Positions 9,254-18,147 of a DNA stretch of 64,000 nt are shown here, in pieces. Each line of letters begins with the position of its first letter. The first letter of the stretch is position 1. This DNA is from Pseudomonas gregormendelii (GTDB taxonomy: Bacteria; Pseudomonadota; Gammaproteobacteria; Pseudomonadales; Pseudomonadaceae). Below the pieces are notes generated by a model that was not told where the DNA came from, ran no database searches, and worked only from the letters and a program-made list of their open reading frames with translations. The position numbers and the translations under genes were made by a program. The DNA lies in contig NZ_JADEVO010000011.1 in NCBI RefSeq assembly GCF_017114825.1, forward strand, positions 1-64,000. The letters run 5' to 3'.

Positions 9254-9790
9254 ATGACACTCAAGCCCTTTTTCACCTTCCTCTACCTCCTTTGCCTGCC
9301 CGGCGTCGCCGCGGCGGGGGAAAAGACCGTTTACGGCCTCAACGAATATGCGTCCCTCAATGGCATCGACCTTGAAGTCGCGGCCAAACTCGACACAGGC
9401 GCGAAAACCGCCTCGCTGAGTGCCCGGGATATCAAGCGCTTCAAGCGCAATGGCGAATCCTGGGTGCGCTTCTACCTGGCCATCGACACCGCGCACTCGC
9501 ATCCGATCGAGCGGCCGCTGGCCCGCGTCAGCAAGATCAAGCGACGCGCCGGGGACTACGATCCCGATGAGGGCAAGAAGTACACCGCTCGTCCGGTGAT
9601 CGAGCTGGATATTTGCATGGGTTCGGCTTTACGCAGCATCGAAGTGAACCTAACCGACCGCAGCGCTTTCCAATTCCCGCTCCTGATCGGCTCCGAAGCA
9701 CTGAAACGCTTCGACGCGCTGGTCGATCCAAGTCTTAAATACGCTGCTGGCAAACCCGCCTGCGCCACCGACGCACATACCGCAGAGTAA
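9254..9790 (+). CDS. Exported retropepsin-like protease (PF05618 family)
   Basis: Protein of 178 residues, often labelled 'ATP-dependent zinc protease'. The ATG at 9254 follows AGGA and gives a signal peptide (residues 1-21, LYLLCLPGVAAAG). The mature part contains KLDTGAKTASL, with an Asp-Thr-Gly triad (47-49) like that of single-domain retropepsin aspartic proteases. This argues for an aspartic, not zinc, mechanism. It is predicted periplasmic. It starts a three-gene run with a membrane inactive-transglutaminase protein and an ATP-grasp ligase, so it may trim a peptide made or sensed by them (inference). Confidence 0.85.
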   Translation: MTLKPFFTFLYLLCLPGVAAAGEKTVYGLNEYASLNGIDLEVAAKLDTGAKTASLSARDIKRFKRNGESWVRFYLAIDTAHSHPIERPLARVSKIKRRAGDYDPDEGKKYTARPVIELDICMGSALRSIEVNLTDRSAFQFPLLIGSEALKRFDALVDPSLKYAAGKPACATDAHTAE

Positions 9791-9795
9791 TTCCA

Positions 9796-11331
9796 ATGCG
9801 CGCTCTTACACTCCATCTGAGAATCCTGATCGCCATCCTGGTGGTGCTGGGCATTTCAGTGACGGCCTATCAGATTTTCGTGCTCGGCATTCCCGTGACC
9901 GAAGACGCTACCGACGACTTGTGGAACATCGACGCCAAGGTCGAGTTCGTCGCCAGCGCCAAGGATCCGGTCAAGATCCAGATGTTCGTGCCGCCGTTGA
10001 GCCGCGACTATGTCAGCCTCAACGAAAGCTTCATTTCCAATAACTATGGGGTGGCGGTCAACCGTGTCGACGGCAACCGCAAGGTCACCTGGTCTGCGCG
10101 ACGGGCAAAGGGCAACCAGACGCTGTACTACCGCCTGGTGCTGACCAAGCGCTACACCGGCGAGAAGGCCAAGATCAAGGGCCCCACCTTCCGCGACAGC
10201 ATCGTGGTCGAAGGTCCGGAGAAAATCGCCGCCGAAGCCCTGCTCGCACCGATCCGCCAGCATTCGGCCGACGTCGAAACCTTTATTGGCGAGGCCATCA
10301 AGCGGGTCAACAACCTCAACGACGACAACGTGAAGCTGCTGCTGGGCGGTGATCCGTCCACCGTGCATAAGGCGCGGATCGTCGAGCTGCTGCTGTCGAT
10401 CGCCCACGTGCCGATCGAGAAAGTCCACACCATCCGCCTGGTGGCCGACCAGCCGCAAGTGCCCGAACTGTGGCTGCGCAGCTTCAACGGCACCGACTGG
10501 CTGTACTTCAACCCGGAAACCGGCGAGCAGGGCCTGCCGACCGACCGCCTGCTGTGGTGGACCGGCGATGAAAACCTGATCACCGTCGAGGGTGGCAAAA
10601 AAGCCAACGTGACCTTCAGCCTGAACAACAGCGAAATGAACGCCATTCGCCTGGCCAAGCTGACGGATGAAAACACCGACGCCAACTTCCTCGAATATTC
10701 GCTGTATGGCCTGCCGCTGCAGACCCAGCAGACCTTCATGATCATGGTGATGATCCCGATCGGCGTGCTGGTGATCCTGATCCTGCGCAACCTGATCGGC
10801 CTCCAGACCCTCGGGACCTTTACTCCGGTACTGATCGCCCTGGCCTTCCGGGAAACCCAGCTGGGCTTCGGCATCGTGCTGTTCACCATCATCACTGCGC
10901 TTGGGCTGTCACTGCGTTCCTACCTCGAGCACCTGAAGCTGCAGATGTTGCCGAGGCTGTCGGTGGTGCTGACGTTCGTGGTGGTGCTGATTGCGGCGAT
11001 CAGCCTGTTCAGCCACAAGCTCGGCCTGGAACGCGGGCTGTCGGTTGCGCTGTTCCCGATGGTGATTCTGACCATGACCATCGAACGTCTGTCGATCACC
11101 TGGGAAGAGCGCGGGGGTGGCCATGCCATGAAAGTGGCGGTCGGCACACTGTTCGCCGCCTCCCTGGCGCACCTGATCATGAGCGTGCCGGAACTGGTGT
11201 ACTTCGTGTTCACGTTCCCGGCGATCCTGCTGATCCTGGTGGGCTTCATGCTGGCCATGGGTCGCTATCGCGGCTACCGCCTGACCGAGCTGGTGCGCTT
11301 CAAGGCGTTCCTGAAGAAGGCTGACGCCTGA
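9796..11331 (+). CDS. Inactive transglutaminase-like protein with C-terminal 7TM domain
   Basis: Protein of 511 residues. One membrane span (about 9-29) precedes an extracytoplasmic domain (about 35-305) of the transglutaminase-like fold said to lack the catalytic triad. A C-terminal block of about seven hydrophobic spans follows (about 312-500, starting FMIMVMIPIGVLVILILRN). The architecture matches the Transglut_i_TM / 7TM_transglut pair. It starts 5 bases after the protease stop, and its own stop overlaps the next start by one base, so the three genes form an operon. Probable role: membrane receptor or scaffold for the protease and ligase (inference). Confidence 0.85.
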   Translation: MRALTLHLRILIAILVVLGISVTAYQIFVLGIPVTEDATDDLWNIDAKVEFVASAKDPVKIQMFVPPLSRDYVSLNESFISNNYGVAVNRVDGNRKVTWSARRAKGNQTLYYRLVLTKRYTGEKAKIKGPTFRDSIVVEGPEKIAAEALLAPIRQHSADVETFIGEAIKRVNNLNDDNVKLLLGGDPSTVHKARIVELLLSIAHVPIEKVHTIRLVADQPQVPELWLRSFNGTDWLYFNPETGEQGLPTDRLLWWTGDENLITVEGGKKANVTFSLNNSEMNAIRLAKLTDENTDANFLEYSLYGLPLQTQQTFMIMVMIPIGVLVILILRNLIGLQTLGTFTPVLIALAFRETQLGFGIVLFTIITALGLSLRSYLEHLKLQMLPRLSVVLTFVVVLIAAISLFSHKLGLERGLSVALFPMVILTMTIERLSITWEERGGGHAMKVAVGTLFAASLAHLIMSVPELVYFVFTFPAILLILVGFMLAMGRYRGYRLTELVRFKAFLKKADA

Positions 11332-12317
11332 TGTTCGGTTTCTGGAAGACCTGGAAGGCCCTGGAAGCCCGGGGCATCATGGGCATCAATCGGCGCAACG
11401 CGGACTATGTGCTCAAGTACAACAAGCGCAGCCTGTACCCGATTGTCGATGACAAGATCATCACCAAGGAGCGCGCGATCGCTGCCGGCATCCATGTGCC
11501 GGAACTGTACGGGGTGATCTCCACCGAGAAGGAAATCGACAAGCTCGACGAGATCATCGGCGGGCGCACCGATTTCGTGGTCAAGCCGGCCCAGGGCGCT
11601 GGCGGTGACGGCATCATCGTGATCGCTGACCGCTTCGAGGGGCGCTACCGCACGGTGTCCGGGAAGATCATCAGCCATGAGGAGATCGAGCACCATATCT
11701 CCAGCATCCTCACTGGCCTGTATTCCCTGGGCGGTCACCGCGACCGCGCCCTGATCGAATACCGAGTGATCCCGGACCAGATTTTCAAGAGCATCAGCTA
11801 TGAGGGCGTGCCGGACATCCGCATCATCGTGCTGATGGGCTACCCGGTCATGGCCATGCTGCGCCTGCCGACTCGCCAGTCCGGCGGCAAGGCCAACCTG
11901 CACCAGGGCGCCATCGGCGTAGGTGTCGACCTTGCCACCGGCCTGACGCTGCGCGGCACCTGGCTGAACAACATCATCACCAAGCACCCCGACACCACCA
12001 ATGCGGTCGATGGCGTGCAACTGCCCTACTGGGACGGCTTCATGAAGCTCGCCGCCGGCTGTTATGAGCTGTGCGGGCTGGGCTACATTGGCGTGGACAT
12101 GGTGCTCGACCAGGAAAAAGGCCCGCTGATTCTCGAGCTCAATGCCCGGCCCGGCCTGAACATCCAGATTGCCAACGATTGCGGGCTGACGCTGCGCACC
12201 CATGCCGTCGAGGCGCGACTGGAAGACTTGAAAGCCCGCGGCGTGACCGAGACGGTCGAGGAGCGCGTGGCGTTCGTGCAGCAAATGTTCGGGCATATTC
12301 CACCGGTTGAAGGCTGA
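11331..12317 (+). CDS. ATP-grasp alpha-L-glutamate ligase-like protein
   Basis: Cytoplasmic protein of 328 residues of the ATP-grasp superfamily related to RimK-type glutamate ligases. The glycine-rich ATP loop KPAQGAGGDGIIVI is at about residues 84-97, and the metal-binding LELNARPGLNIQIAN segment is at about 269-283. It is expected to form an amide bond between an amino acid and a carboxylate on a peptide or small molecule; the substrate is unknown. It overlaps the 7TM gene by one base and lies 6 bases before pabB, which may be co-transcribed. Confidence 0.88.
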   Translation: MFGFWKTWKALEARGIMGINRRNADYVLKYNKRSLYPIVDDKIITKERAIAAGIHVPELYGVISTEKEIDKLDEIIGGRTDFVVKPAQGAGGDGIIVIADRFEGRYRTVSGKIISHEEIEHHISSILTGLYSLGGHRDRALIEYRVIPDQIFKSISYEGVPDIRIIVLMGYPVMAMLRLPTRQSGGKANLHQGAIGVGVDLATGLTLRGTWLNNIITKHPDTTNAVDGVQLPYWDGFMKLAAGCYELCGLGYIGVDMVLDQEKGPLILELNARPGLNIQIANDCGLTLRTHAVEARLEDLKARGVTETVEERVAFVQQMFGHIPPVEG

Positions 12318-12323
12318 CCGTCC

Positions 12324-13661
12324 ATGCCGACCTGCTCCGTACACCCGCTGCCCTATCGCGCCAATCCTGCCGAATATTTCGCGATCATTCGCCATGCCCC
12401 GGGCGCCGTGCTGCTCGACAGCGGCCGGCCGACCGCCGACCGAGGTCGCCATGACCTGCTCAGCGCCTGGCCGCTGGAGCAACTGGCGGTGCTGCCTGAC
12501 GAAAGTGGCAGCGATTTCCTGCAACGCCTGCGGGACAACCTGACGCGCCTGGGTGAAGCCTCGGTACCGCTCGACCTGCCTTTCGCGGGCGGGCTGATCG
12601 GGTATCTGAGCTATGACTTCGGCCGTCATCTGGAGCAACTGCCAAGCGTGGCCAGGGACGATTTGCATCTGCCGGACGCTCGCTTCGGACTGTATGCCTG
12701 GGCCCTGATCAGCGACCACCAGCTGGCCACCAGCCAACTGGTATTTCACCCGACGCTGGCCGATAGCGAACGCCAGCGCCTGATCGAACTGTTCAGTGGA
12801 ACAACCAGCGATGAAATCGAGCCGTTCCGGCTGACCGCGCCGATGAGCCCCGACCTGAGCGCCGACGAGTATCGCCAGGCGCTTGAGCGCATCCAGCAGT
12901 ACATCCAGGCCGGTGATTGCTACCAGGTCAACTTCGCCCAGCGTTTCCGCGCCGAGTGCCAGGGCGATCCCTGGGCGGCCTATTGCGCCCTGCGAGCGGC
13001 CTGCCCGACGCCGTTTTCCGGTTTCCAGAGCCTGCCTGATGGCGGCGCGGTGCTGAGCCTTTCACCCGAGCGTTTCGTCAAAGTCAGCCAGGGCCTGGTC
13101 GAAACCCGCCCGATCAAAGGCACGCGGCCCCGGGGCCAGACCGCAGCTGAAGACGCAGCCAACGCCGCTGAACTGCTGGCCAGCCCCAAGGATCGCGCCG
13201 AAAACCTGATGATCGTCGACCTGCTGCGCAACGACCTAGGCCGCACCTGCCGCATTGGTTCGGTGCGGGTGCCGGAGCTGTTCAGCCTGGAAAGCTACCC
13301 CAACGTGCACCATCTGGTGAGCAGCGTCACGGGTGAACTGGCCGCAGACCGCGATGCCCTGGACCTGATTGCCGGCAGCTTCCCCGGAGGCTCGATTACC
13401 GGCGCACCGAAAATCCGCGCGATGCAGATTATTGACGAACTGGAACCGACGCGACGGGGCCTGTATTGCGGCTCGCTGTTGTATCTGGACGTGCGCGGCG
13501 AGATGGACAGTTCCATCGCCATTCGCAGTTTGCTGGTCAAGGACGGGCAGGTGTGTTGCTGGGGTGGCGGCGGGATCGTCGCGGACTCCCAGTGGCAGGC
13601 CGAGTATGCGGAGTCGATCACCAAGGTGAAGGTGCTGCTCGATACCCTGCAGAACCTTTAA
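12324..13661 (+). CDS. pabB: Aminodeoxychorismate synthase component I
   Basis: Protein of 445 residues that converts chorismate and ammonia (from PabA) to 4-amino-4-deoxychorismate for folate synthesis. The chorismate-binding domain fills residues 180-440, with RPIKGTRPRG (about 250-260), MIVDLLRNDLGR (about 294-305) and the strongly conserved GSFPGGSITGAPKIRAMQII (about 350-370). The PIKGT lysine is the mark of PabB/anthranilate synthase-type enzymes. Overall length favours PabB over TrpE, but paralogues (PhzE, isochorismate synthases) are possible on sequence alone. It sits 6 bases after the ATP-grasp gene. Confidence 0.92.
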   Translation: MPTCSVHPLPYRANPAEYFAIIRHAPGAVLLDSGRPTADRGRHDLLSAWPLEQLAVLPDESGSDFLQRLRDNLTRLGEASVPLDLPFAGGLIGYLSYDFGRHLEQLPSVARDDLHLPDARFGLYAWALISDHQLATSQLVFHPTLADSERQRLIELFSGTTSDEIEPFRLTAPMSPDLSADEYRQALERIQQYIQAGDCYQVNFAQRFRAECQGDPWAAYCALRAACPTPFSGFQSLPDGGAVLSLSPERFVKVSQGLVETRPIKGTRPRGQTAAEDAANAAELLASPKDRAENLMIVDLLRNDLGRTCRIGSVRVPELFSLESYPNVHHLVSSVTGELAADRDALDLIAGSFPGGSITGAPKIRAMQIIDELEPTRRGLYCGSLLYLDVRGEMDSSIAIRSLLVKDGQVCCWGGGGIVADSQWQAEYAESITKVKVLLDTLQNL

Positions 13662-13706
13662 TCAATTGACTGAACAACACCTGATCAATCGACTGAACAA
13701 CACCAT
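13661..13706. repeat. Tandem duplication of a 23-base unit after pabB
   Basis: ATCAATTGACTGAACAACAC plus three bases is followed directly by a second copy with one internal difference (ATCAATCGACTGAACAACAC). It begins in the pabB stop codon and leads into the REP. Confidence 0.75.
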
Positions 13707-13709
13707 CAC

Positions 13710-13796
13710 TGTAGGAGCTGCCGCAGGCTGCGATCTTTTGACTTTGATTTTTAAGGTCAAGATCAAAAGATCGCAGCCTTCGGCAGCTCCTACGGG
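13710..13796. repeat. REP pair (GATCTTTTGATC family)
   Basis: Inverted TGTAGGAGCTGCCGCAGGCT units lie between the convergent ends of pabB and thrH. They could serve as a bidirectional mRNA-stabilising or terminating hairpin. Confidence 0.85.
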
Positions 13797-13825
13797 GGAG
13801 ATCGGGGGATATGGGGGATTTGTGT

Positions 13826-14443
13826 TTACAAGGTCAGGGCCCGGTTCGAGGCCTTGATGAACTCCTGCTTGAGCTCCTCAAAGGTATGCACCGCCGGGAA
13901 TTGCGGGAACTCGCGGATTACATTGTCCGGCGCATGGAACAGGATCCCCGCATCCGCTTCGCCCAGCATCGTCGTGTCGTTGTACGAATCCCCTGCTGCG
14001 ATCACACGATAATAAAGGCTCTTGAAAGCCAGGACCGACTGGCGCTTGGGGTCTCTCTGACGCAACTGATAGCTCGTCACTCGACCGGCGTCATCGGTAA
14101 TCAGCCGATGGCACAGCAGTGTCGGGAAACCCAGCTGGCGCATCAGCGGCTGGGAGAATTCGTAGAACGTATCTGACAGGATCACCACCTGAAAGCGTTC
14201 ACGCAGCCAATTGACGAACTCCACCGCACCGTCCAGAGGCTTCAACGTGGCGATCACTTCCTGGATATCGGACAGCTTCAGGCCGTGCTCGTCGAGAATC
14301 CGCAGGCGCTGTTTCATCAGCACGTCGTAGTCGGGAATGTCCCGAGTGGTGGCCTTGAGGGATTCGATCCCGGTTTTTTCGGCGAAGGCGATCCAGATTT
14401 CGGGAACCAGTACCCCTTCAAGATCCAGGCAAGCAATTTCCAC
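13826..14443 (-). CDS. thrH: Phosphoserine phosphatase / homoserine phosphotransferase ThrH
   Basis: HAD-superfamily protein of 205 residues, the length of the characterised P. aeruginosa ThrH. The GTG at 14443 was chosen because GGGAG lies just before it and the reading starts directly with EIACLDLEGVLVPEIW; the nucleophile is Asp7. A C-terminal AAGDSYNDTTMLGEADAGILF supplies the metal-binding aspartates. It dephosphorylates phosphoserine and can pass the phosphate to homoserine. The gene is single, divergent from cysH. Confidence 0.93.
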   Translation of the reverse strand: MEIACLDLEGVLVPEIWIAFAEKTGIESLKATTRDIPDYDVLMKQRLRILDEHGLKLSDIQEVIATLKPLDGAVEFVNWLRERFQVVILSDTFYEFSQPLMRQLGFPTLLCHRLITDDAGRVTSYQLRQRDPKRQSVLAFKSLYYRVIAAGDSYNDTTMLGEADAGILFHAPDNVIREFPQFPAVHTFEELKQEFIKASNRALTL

Positions 14444-14616
14444 AAGACACTCCCATTTGTAGTGATTATTGAGTCGAGCGAGCAAAAAGACTGCCGAACT
14501 CTAACCACTCGCACTAGCCTGCGCAACGCAGAGGACGCGCCAGCGCTTGTCGGATTTTGTTACCATCAGCCCCATATAGAGCGCCCAGCGCCACCGACCT
14601 GTAGGAAGCCGCCCTG

Positions 14617-15357
14617 ATGAGCCCATCGTTCGATGTCGTGGAACTCGCCACGACCTATGCCAATAAATCTGCCCAGGACATTCTCAAACTCGCGTTTGCC
14701 GAGTTCGGCGATGACCTGTGGATATCCTTCAGCGGCGCCGAAGACGTGGTGCTCGTGGACATGGCCTGGAAGCTGAACAAGAACGTCAAGGTGTTCAGCC
14801 TCGACACCGGCCGCCTGCATCCAGAGACCTACCGCTTCATCGATCAGGTGCGCGAGCACTACAAGATCGAGATCGAGCTCGTGTCGCCGGACTACACGAA
14901 ACTGGAACCTTTCGTTAAGGACAAAGGCCTGTTCAGCTTCTATAAGGACGGTCATGGTGAATGCTGTGGCATCCGCAAGATCGAACCGCTGCGGCGCAAA
15001 CTGTCCGGCGTACGCGCATGGGCGACCGGCCAGCGGCGCGACCAGAGCCCGGGCACGCGCAGTGCGGTGGCCGTGATGGAAATCGACACCGCGTTTTCCA
15101 CCCCCGAACGCACCCTTTACAAGTTCAACCCGCTGGCGCAGATGACCAGCGAAGAGATCTGGGGCTACATCCGCATGCTCGAACTGCCGTACAACAGCCT
15201 GCACGAGCGCGGCTTCATCAGCATCGGCTGCGAACCCTGCACCCGCCCGGTGCTGCCGAACCAGCATGAACGCGAAGGTCGCTGGTGGTGGGAAGAGGCG
15301 ACGCAGAAAGAGTGCGGGCTGCATGCGGGAAACATCATCGGCAAGTCCAAGGCCTAA
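14617..15357 (+). CDS. cysH: Adenylylsulfate (APS) reductase CysH
   Basis: Protein of 246 residues that reduces APS to sulfite in assimilatory sulfate reduction. The 4Fe-4S-binding cysteine pairs typical of the APS-specific (plant-type) enzyme are present: Cys116-Cys117 in HGECCGIRK and Cys205/Cys208 in GCEPCTR. The catalytic Cys233 is in KECGLH near the C terminus. This separates it from PAPS reductases of enteric bacteria, which lack the cluster. AGGAAG precedes the ATG. A long hairpin with a U tract follows. Confidence 0.95.
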   Translation: MSPSFDVVELATTYANKSAQDILKLAFAEFGDDLWISFSGAEDVVLVDMAWKLNKNVKVFSLDTGRLHPETYRFIDQVREHYKIEIELVSPDYTKLEPFVKDKGLFSFYKDGHGECCGIRKIEPLRRKLSGVRAWATGQRRDQSPGTRSAVAVMEIDTAFSTPERTLYKFNPLAQMTSEEIWGYIRMLELPYNSLHERGFISIGCEPCTRPVLPNQHEREGRWWWEEATQKECGLHAGNIIGKSKA

Positions 15358-15371
15358 TCTGCGCCTCAATA

Positions 15372-15425
15372 AAAAATGTGTACACACGACTGTCACCATC
15401 GGTGCCATTTGTGTGTGCACTTTTT
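15372..15425 (+). terminator. Rho-independent terminator after cysH
   Basis: Arms AAAAATGTGTACACAC and GTGTGTGCACTTTTT pair with one irregularity around a loop of about 24 bases. The U tract follows on the plus strand, and the A tract could serve the other strand. Confidence 0.65.
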
Positions 15426-15605
15426 GTTTCATCGCCCCAAAACGTTACATTTTCCCGCCCTCACCCCCTCCGCCGATCCGGTACTCACGCCCGCCTATAG
15501 AAATAAATAGCTGATCAAACAGTCAGTTTATTTAGCTATATAATCAAAGAGTTAGCGAAATTTGATAACAAAAGGAAATTAACAGCCACTTTCATAGATC
15601 GCTCA

Positions 15606-15622
15606 CTGGCACAGATCTCGCT
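15606..15622 (+). promoter_or_regulatory. Possible sigma-54 promoter for permease/racemase
   Basis: CTGGCAC at 15606-15612 and TCGCT at 15618-15622 keep the GG and GC dinucleotides 12 bases apart as needed for -24/-12 recognition. One mismatch occurs in the -12 element (TTGC to TCGC). The gene start is about 195 bases downstream. Confidence 0.4.
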
Positions 15623-15638
15623 TGAGTGCATACATGTT

Positions 15639-15648
15639 TTGTATACAA
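15639..15648. promoter_or_regulatory. Palindrome TTGTATACAA, possible GntR/FCD operator
   Basis: Perfect 10-base palindrome fitting TNGT-N2-ACNA, 17 bases downstream of the sigma-54-like element. The GntR/FCD protein encoded at 19.2-19.9 kb is a candidate binder (inference). Confidence 0.4.
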
Positions 15649-15816
15649 CACGATCCAAAACATACACACACTTTAGATCCGCAAGCCTGAAGCGCCCTAT
15701 CCCGTACAGGCTGCAGATGCCCCGAAACCAATGATGTTTGCCGTTCGCGACGAAGATTTGTCGAGCCCTTGCTCAAGCACAGTCATCGCAGCGCCAAGCT
15801 TCAGGAGCCTGCCGGA

Positions 15817-17349
15817 ATGCGTACTAGCCTCTCCAATAACAATATTGCGCTGGATCTACACCTCCCTCCCTCATCCCTCGATCAACCTTGCGACGGCCCC
15901 GTTGTTCTCAGCCCGCGCCTGCACAACAAGGACCTGGCACCGACCAAGGCCGAGGGGCGGCGCTGGGGCCGCTACAGTATTTTCGCCCTGTGGACCAACG
16001 ATGTGCACAACATCGCCAACTACTCCTTCGCCATCGGCCTGTATGCGCGGGGGCTCGGAGGGTGGCAGATTCTGCTGTCGCTGGGGATTGGCGCAGCTCT
16101 CGTTTACTTCTTCATGAACCTGTCCGGCTACATGGGCCAGAAAACCGGCGTGCCGTTTCCGGTGATCAGCCGGATCAGTTTCGGCATTCATGGCGCGCAG
16201 ATTCCTGCATTGATCCGCGCCGTTATCGCCATCGCCTGGTTCGGCATCCAGACGTACCTGGCCTCGGTGGTATTCCGAGTGCTGCTGACGGCAGTACACC
16301 CTGGTTTTGCCGACTATGACCACAACTCGATCCTCGGCCTGTCGAGCCTGGGCTGGGTGTGTTTCGTCGCTATCTGGCTGGTGCAGCTGGCCATCCTGGC
16401 CTACGGCATGGAGATGGTGCGGCGCTATGAAGCGTTCGCCGGCCCGGTGATACTGCTGACCGTTGCCGCCCTCGCCGGCTGGATGTACACCCAGGCCGAT
16501 GCGACGATCGCCTGGTCGATCCGCGAACCGCTGAGCGGCGCCGAGATGTGGCGCAACATCTTTGCTGGCGGCGCCTTGTGGCTGGCCATCTACGGCACGC
16601 TGATCCTCAATTTCTGCGATTTTGCCCGCTCTTCGCCATGCCGCAAGACCATCAAGGTCGGCAATTTCTGGGGACTGCCGGTAAACATCCTGGTATTCGC
16701 CGCCATCACAGTCCTGCTGTGCGGCGCGCAATTCCAGATCAACGGCCGAATCATCGAAAGCCCGACCGAGATCATTGCCTCTATCCCCAATACCTTCTTC
16801 CTGGTGCTGGGCTGCCTGGCCTTCCTGATCGTCACCGTGGCCGTCAACATCATGGCCAACTTCGTCGCACCGGCTTTCGTGCTGAGTAACCTGGCACCGA
16901 AATACCTGACCTTCCGCCGCGCCGGCTTGATCAGCGCTACCCTTGCGGTGCTGATCCTGCCGTGGAATCTCTACAACAGCCCGCTGGTGATCGTGTACTT
17001 CCTGTCCGGCCTGGGCGCCCTGCTGGGGCCGCTGTACGGGGTGATCATGGTCGATTACTGGCTGGTGCGAAAAGGCCAGGTCAACGTGCCGCAGCTGTAC
17101 AGCGAAGACCCCGACGGCGCGTATTACTACAGCCGCGGCGTCAACCTGCGCGCGGTGGCAGCGTTCATTCCTGCAGCGCTGATCGCCATCGTCCTGGCAC
17201 TGGTGCCGGGCTTTCACAGCGTGTCCCCGTTTTCCTGGTTGATCGGCGCCGGGATTGCCGGAATGCTCTACCTGATCATCGCCCGGCGCGAGCCTCATTA
17301 CGCTGACGTCAGCGGCGAATCCATCGCGGTCGACAACGCCAGTCACTAA
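15817..17349 (+). CDS. NCS1-family cation symporter (hydantoin/allantoin/nucleobase type)
   Basis: Inner-membrane carrier of 510 residues with about 12 hydrophobic spans, of the nucleobase:cation symporter-1 family that includes Mhp1/HyuP and allantoin permeases. The start at 15817 (MRTSLSNNN) follows AGGAG by 9 bases. The family-typical RWGRYSIFALWTNDVHNIANYSFAIGL lies near the N terminus, and GPLYGVIMVDYWLVRKGQVNV near the C terminus. The downstream racemase-like gene, 55 bases away, points to hydantoin, allantoin or another cyclic ureide as substrate (inference). The exact solute cannot be read from sequence. Confidence 0.88.
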   Translation: MRTSLSNNNIALDLHLPPSSLDQPCDGPVVLSPRLHNKDLAPTKAEGRRWGRYSIFALWTNDVHNIANYSFAIGLYARGLGGWQILLSLGIGAALVYFFMNLSGYMGQKTGVPFPVISRISFGIHGAQIPALIRAVIAIAWFGIQTYLASVVFRVLLTAVHPGFADYDHNSILGLSSLGWVCFVAIWLVQLAILAYGMEMVRRYEAFAGPVILLTVAALAGWMYTQADATIAWSIREPLSGAEMWRNIFAGGALWLAIYGTLILNFCDFARSSPCRKTIKVGNFWGLPVNILVFAAITVLLCGAQFQINGRIIESPTEIIASIPNTFFLVLGCLAFLIVTVAVNIMANFVAPAFVLSNLAPKYLTFRRAGLISATLAVLILPWNLYNSPLVIVYFLSGLGALLGPLYGVIMVDYWLVRKGQVNVPQLYSEDPDGAYYYSRGVNLRAVAAFIPAALIAIVLALVPGFHSVSPFSWLIGAGIAGMLYLIIARREPHYADVSGESIAVDNASH

Positions 17350-17404
17350 CCCTTGGCGGCCCGGCGACGTCGGGCTGCAGAACAACCTGCTATAAGGACT
17401 TCCC

Positions 17405-18133
17405 ATGCGAATTCTCGTGGTCAACGTCAACACCACCGAGTCCATCACCCAGGCCATTGCCCGCTCGGCCCAGGCAGTGGCTGCCCCGGGCACCGAAATT
17501 ATTGGCCTGACGCCCTACTTCGGCGCCGACTCCGTGGAGGGCAACTTCGAAAGTTACCTGGCAGCGATTGCCGTGATGGACCGGGTGATGTCTTACGACC
17601 AGCCTTTCGACGCGGTTATCCAGGCCGGCTACGGCGAGCACGGCCGCGAAGGCCTGCAGGAGCTGCTGGACGTGCCGGTGGTGGACATCACCGATGCCGC
17701 CGCCAGTACCGCGATGTTTCTCGGCCATGCCTACTCGGTGGTCACGACCCTGGATCGCACCGTGCCCCTGATCGAGGACCGGTTAAAACTCTCCGGCCTG
17801 TGGGATCGCTGCGCCTCCGTGCGGGCCAGTGGCCTGGCGGTGCTGGAGCTGGAATCGGATCCGCAGCGTGCGCTGGAAGCCATCGTCCGCCAGGCGGAAT
17901 TGGCGGTGCTCGAAGACAAGGCTGAGGTGATTTGCCTGGGTTGCGGCGGGATGGCCGGGCTGGACGAGCAGATCCGCCAGCGCACCGGCGTGCCGGTCGT
18001 GGATGGCGTGACAGCGGCGGTCACCATTGCCGAATCACTGGTGCGACTGGGCTTGTCGACGTCCAAGGTGCGCACCTATGCGACGCCGCGGCCGAAGAAG
18101 ATCATTGGTTGGCCGGGGCGGTTTGGTCGGTAG
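17405..18133 (+). CDS. Asp/Glu/hydantoin racemase-family protein
   Basis: Protein of 242 residues of the superfamily holding hydantoin racemase, allantoin racemase and aspartate racemase (PF01177). The second active-site cysteine is present (Cys180 in LGCGGM). The region that normally carries the first one reads QAGYGEHGREG (73-83), with no cysteine. A two-cysteine racemase mechanism is therefore doubtful. The gene sits 55 bases after the NCS1 permease and is probably co-transcribed. It could be a lyase, decarboxylase or one-base enzyme of the same fold. Confidence 0.82.
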   Translation: MRILVVNVNTTESITQAIARSAQAVAAPGTEIIGLTPYFGADSVEGNFESYLAAIAVMDRVMSYDQPFDAVIQAGYGEHGREGLQELLDVPVVDITDAAASTAMFLGHAYSVVTTLDRTVPLIEDRLKLSGLWDRCASVRASGLAVLELESDPQRALEAIVRQAELAVLEDKAEVICLGCGGMAGLDEQIRQRTGVPVVDGVTAAVTIAESLVRLGLSTSKVRTYATPRPKKIIGWPGRFGR

Positions 18134-18147
18134 ACCGAGGTGCCCCA

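Larger units (their letters stand above)
15426..15816. other. Long control region upstream of the NCS1 permease
   Basis: This gene-free stretch is markedly AT-rich at about 15500-15660, unlike its surroundings. It holds an imperfect inverted repeat (AAATAAATAGCTGA / TCAGTTTATTTA, 15500-15535), a sigma-54-like element at 15606-15622 and the palindrome TTGTATACAA at 15639-15648. No credible coding sequence is seen. Confidence 0.6.

Noticed and set aside
11274..12749. 491-codon minus-strand open frame
   Set aside because: Shadow of the ATP-grasp and pabB genes, spanning two real genes in the other direction.
15377..15386. TGTGTACACA as a GntR operator
   Set aside because: It is palindromic but does not fit TNGT-Nx-ACNA, and it forms one arm of the cysH terminator, which explains it better.
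15871..17493. 540-codon open frame on the minus strand
   Set aside because: Antisense to the NCS1 permease gene; composition (long runs rich in His, Gln, Arg) is that of a high-GC third-position shadow, and no family is recognisable.
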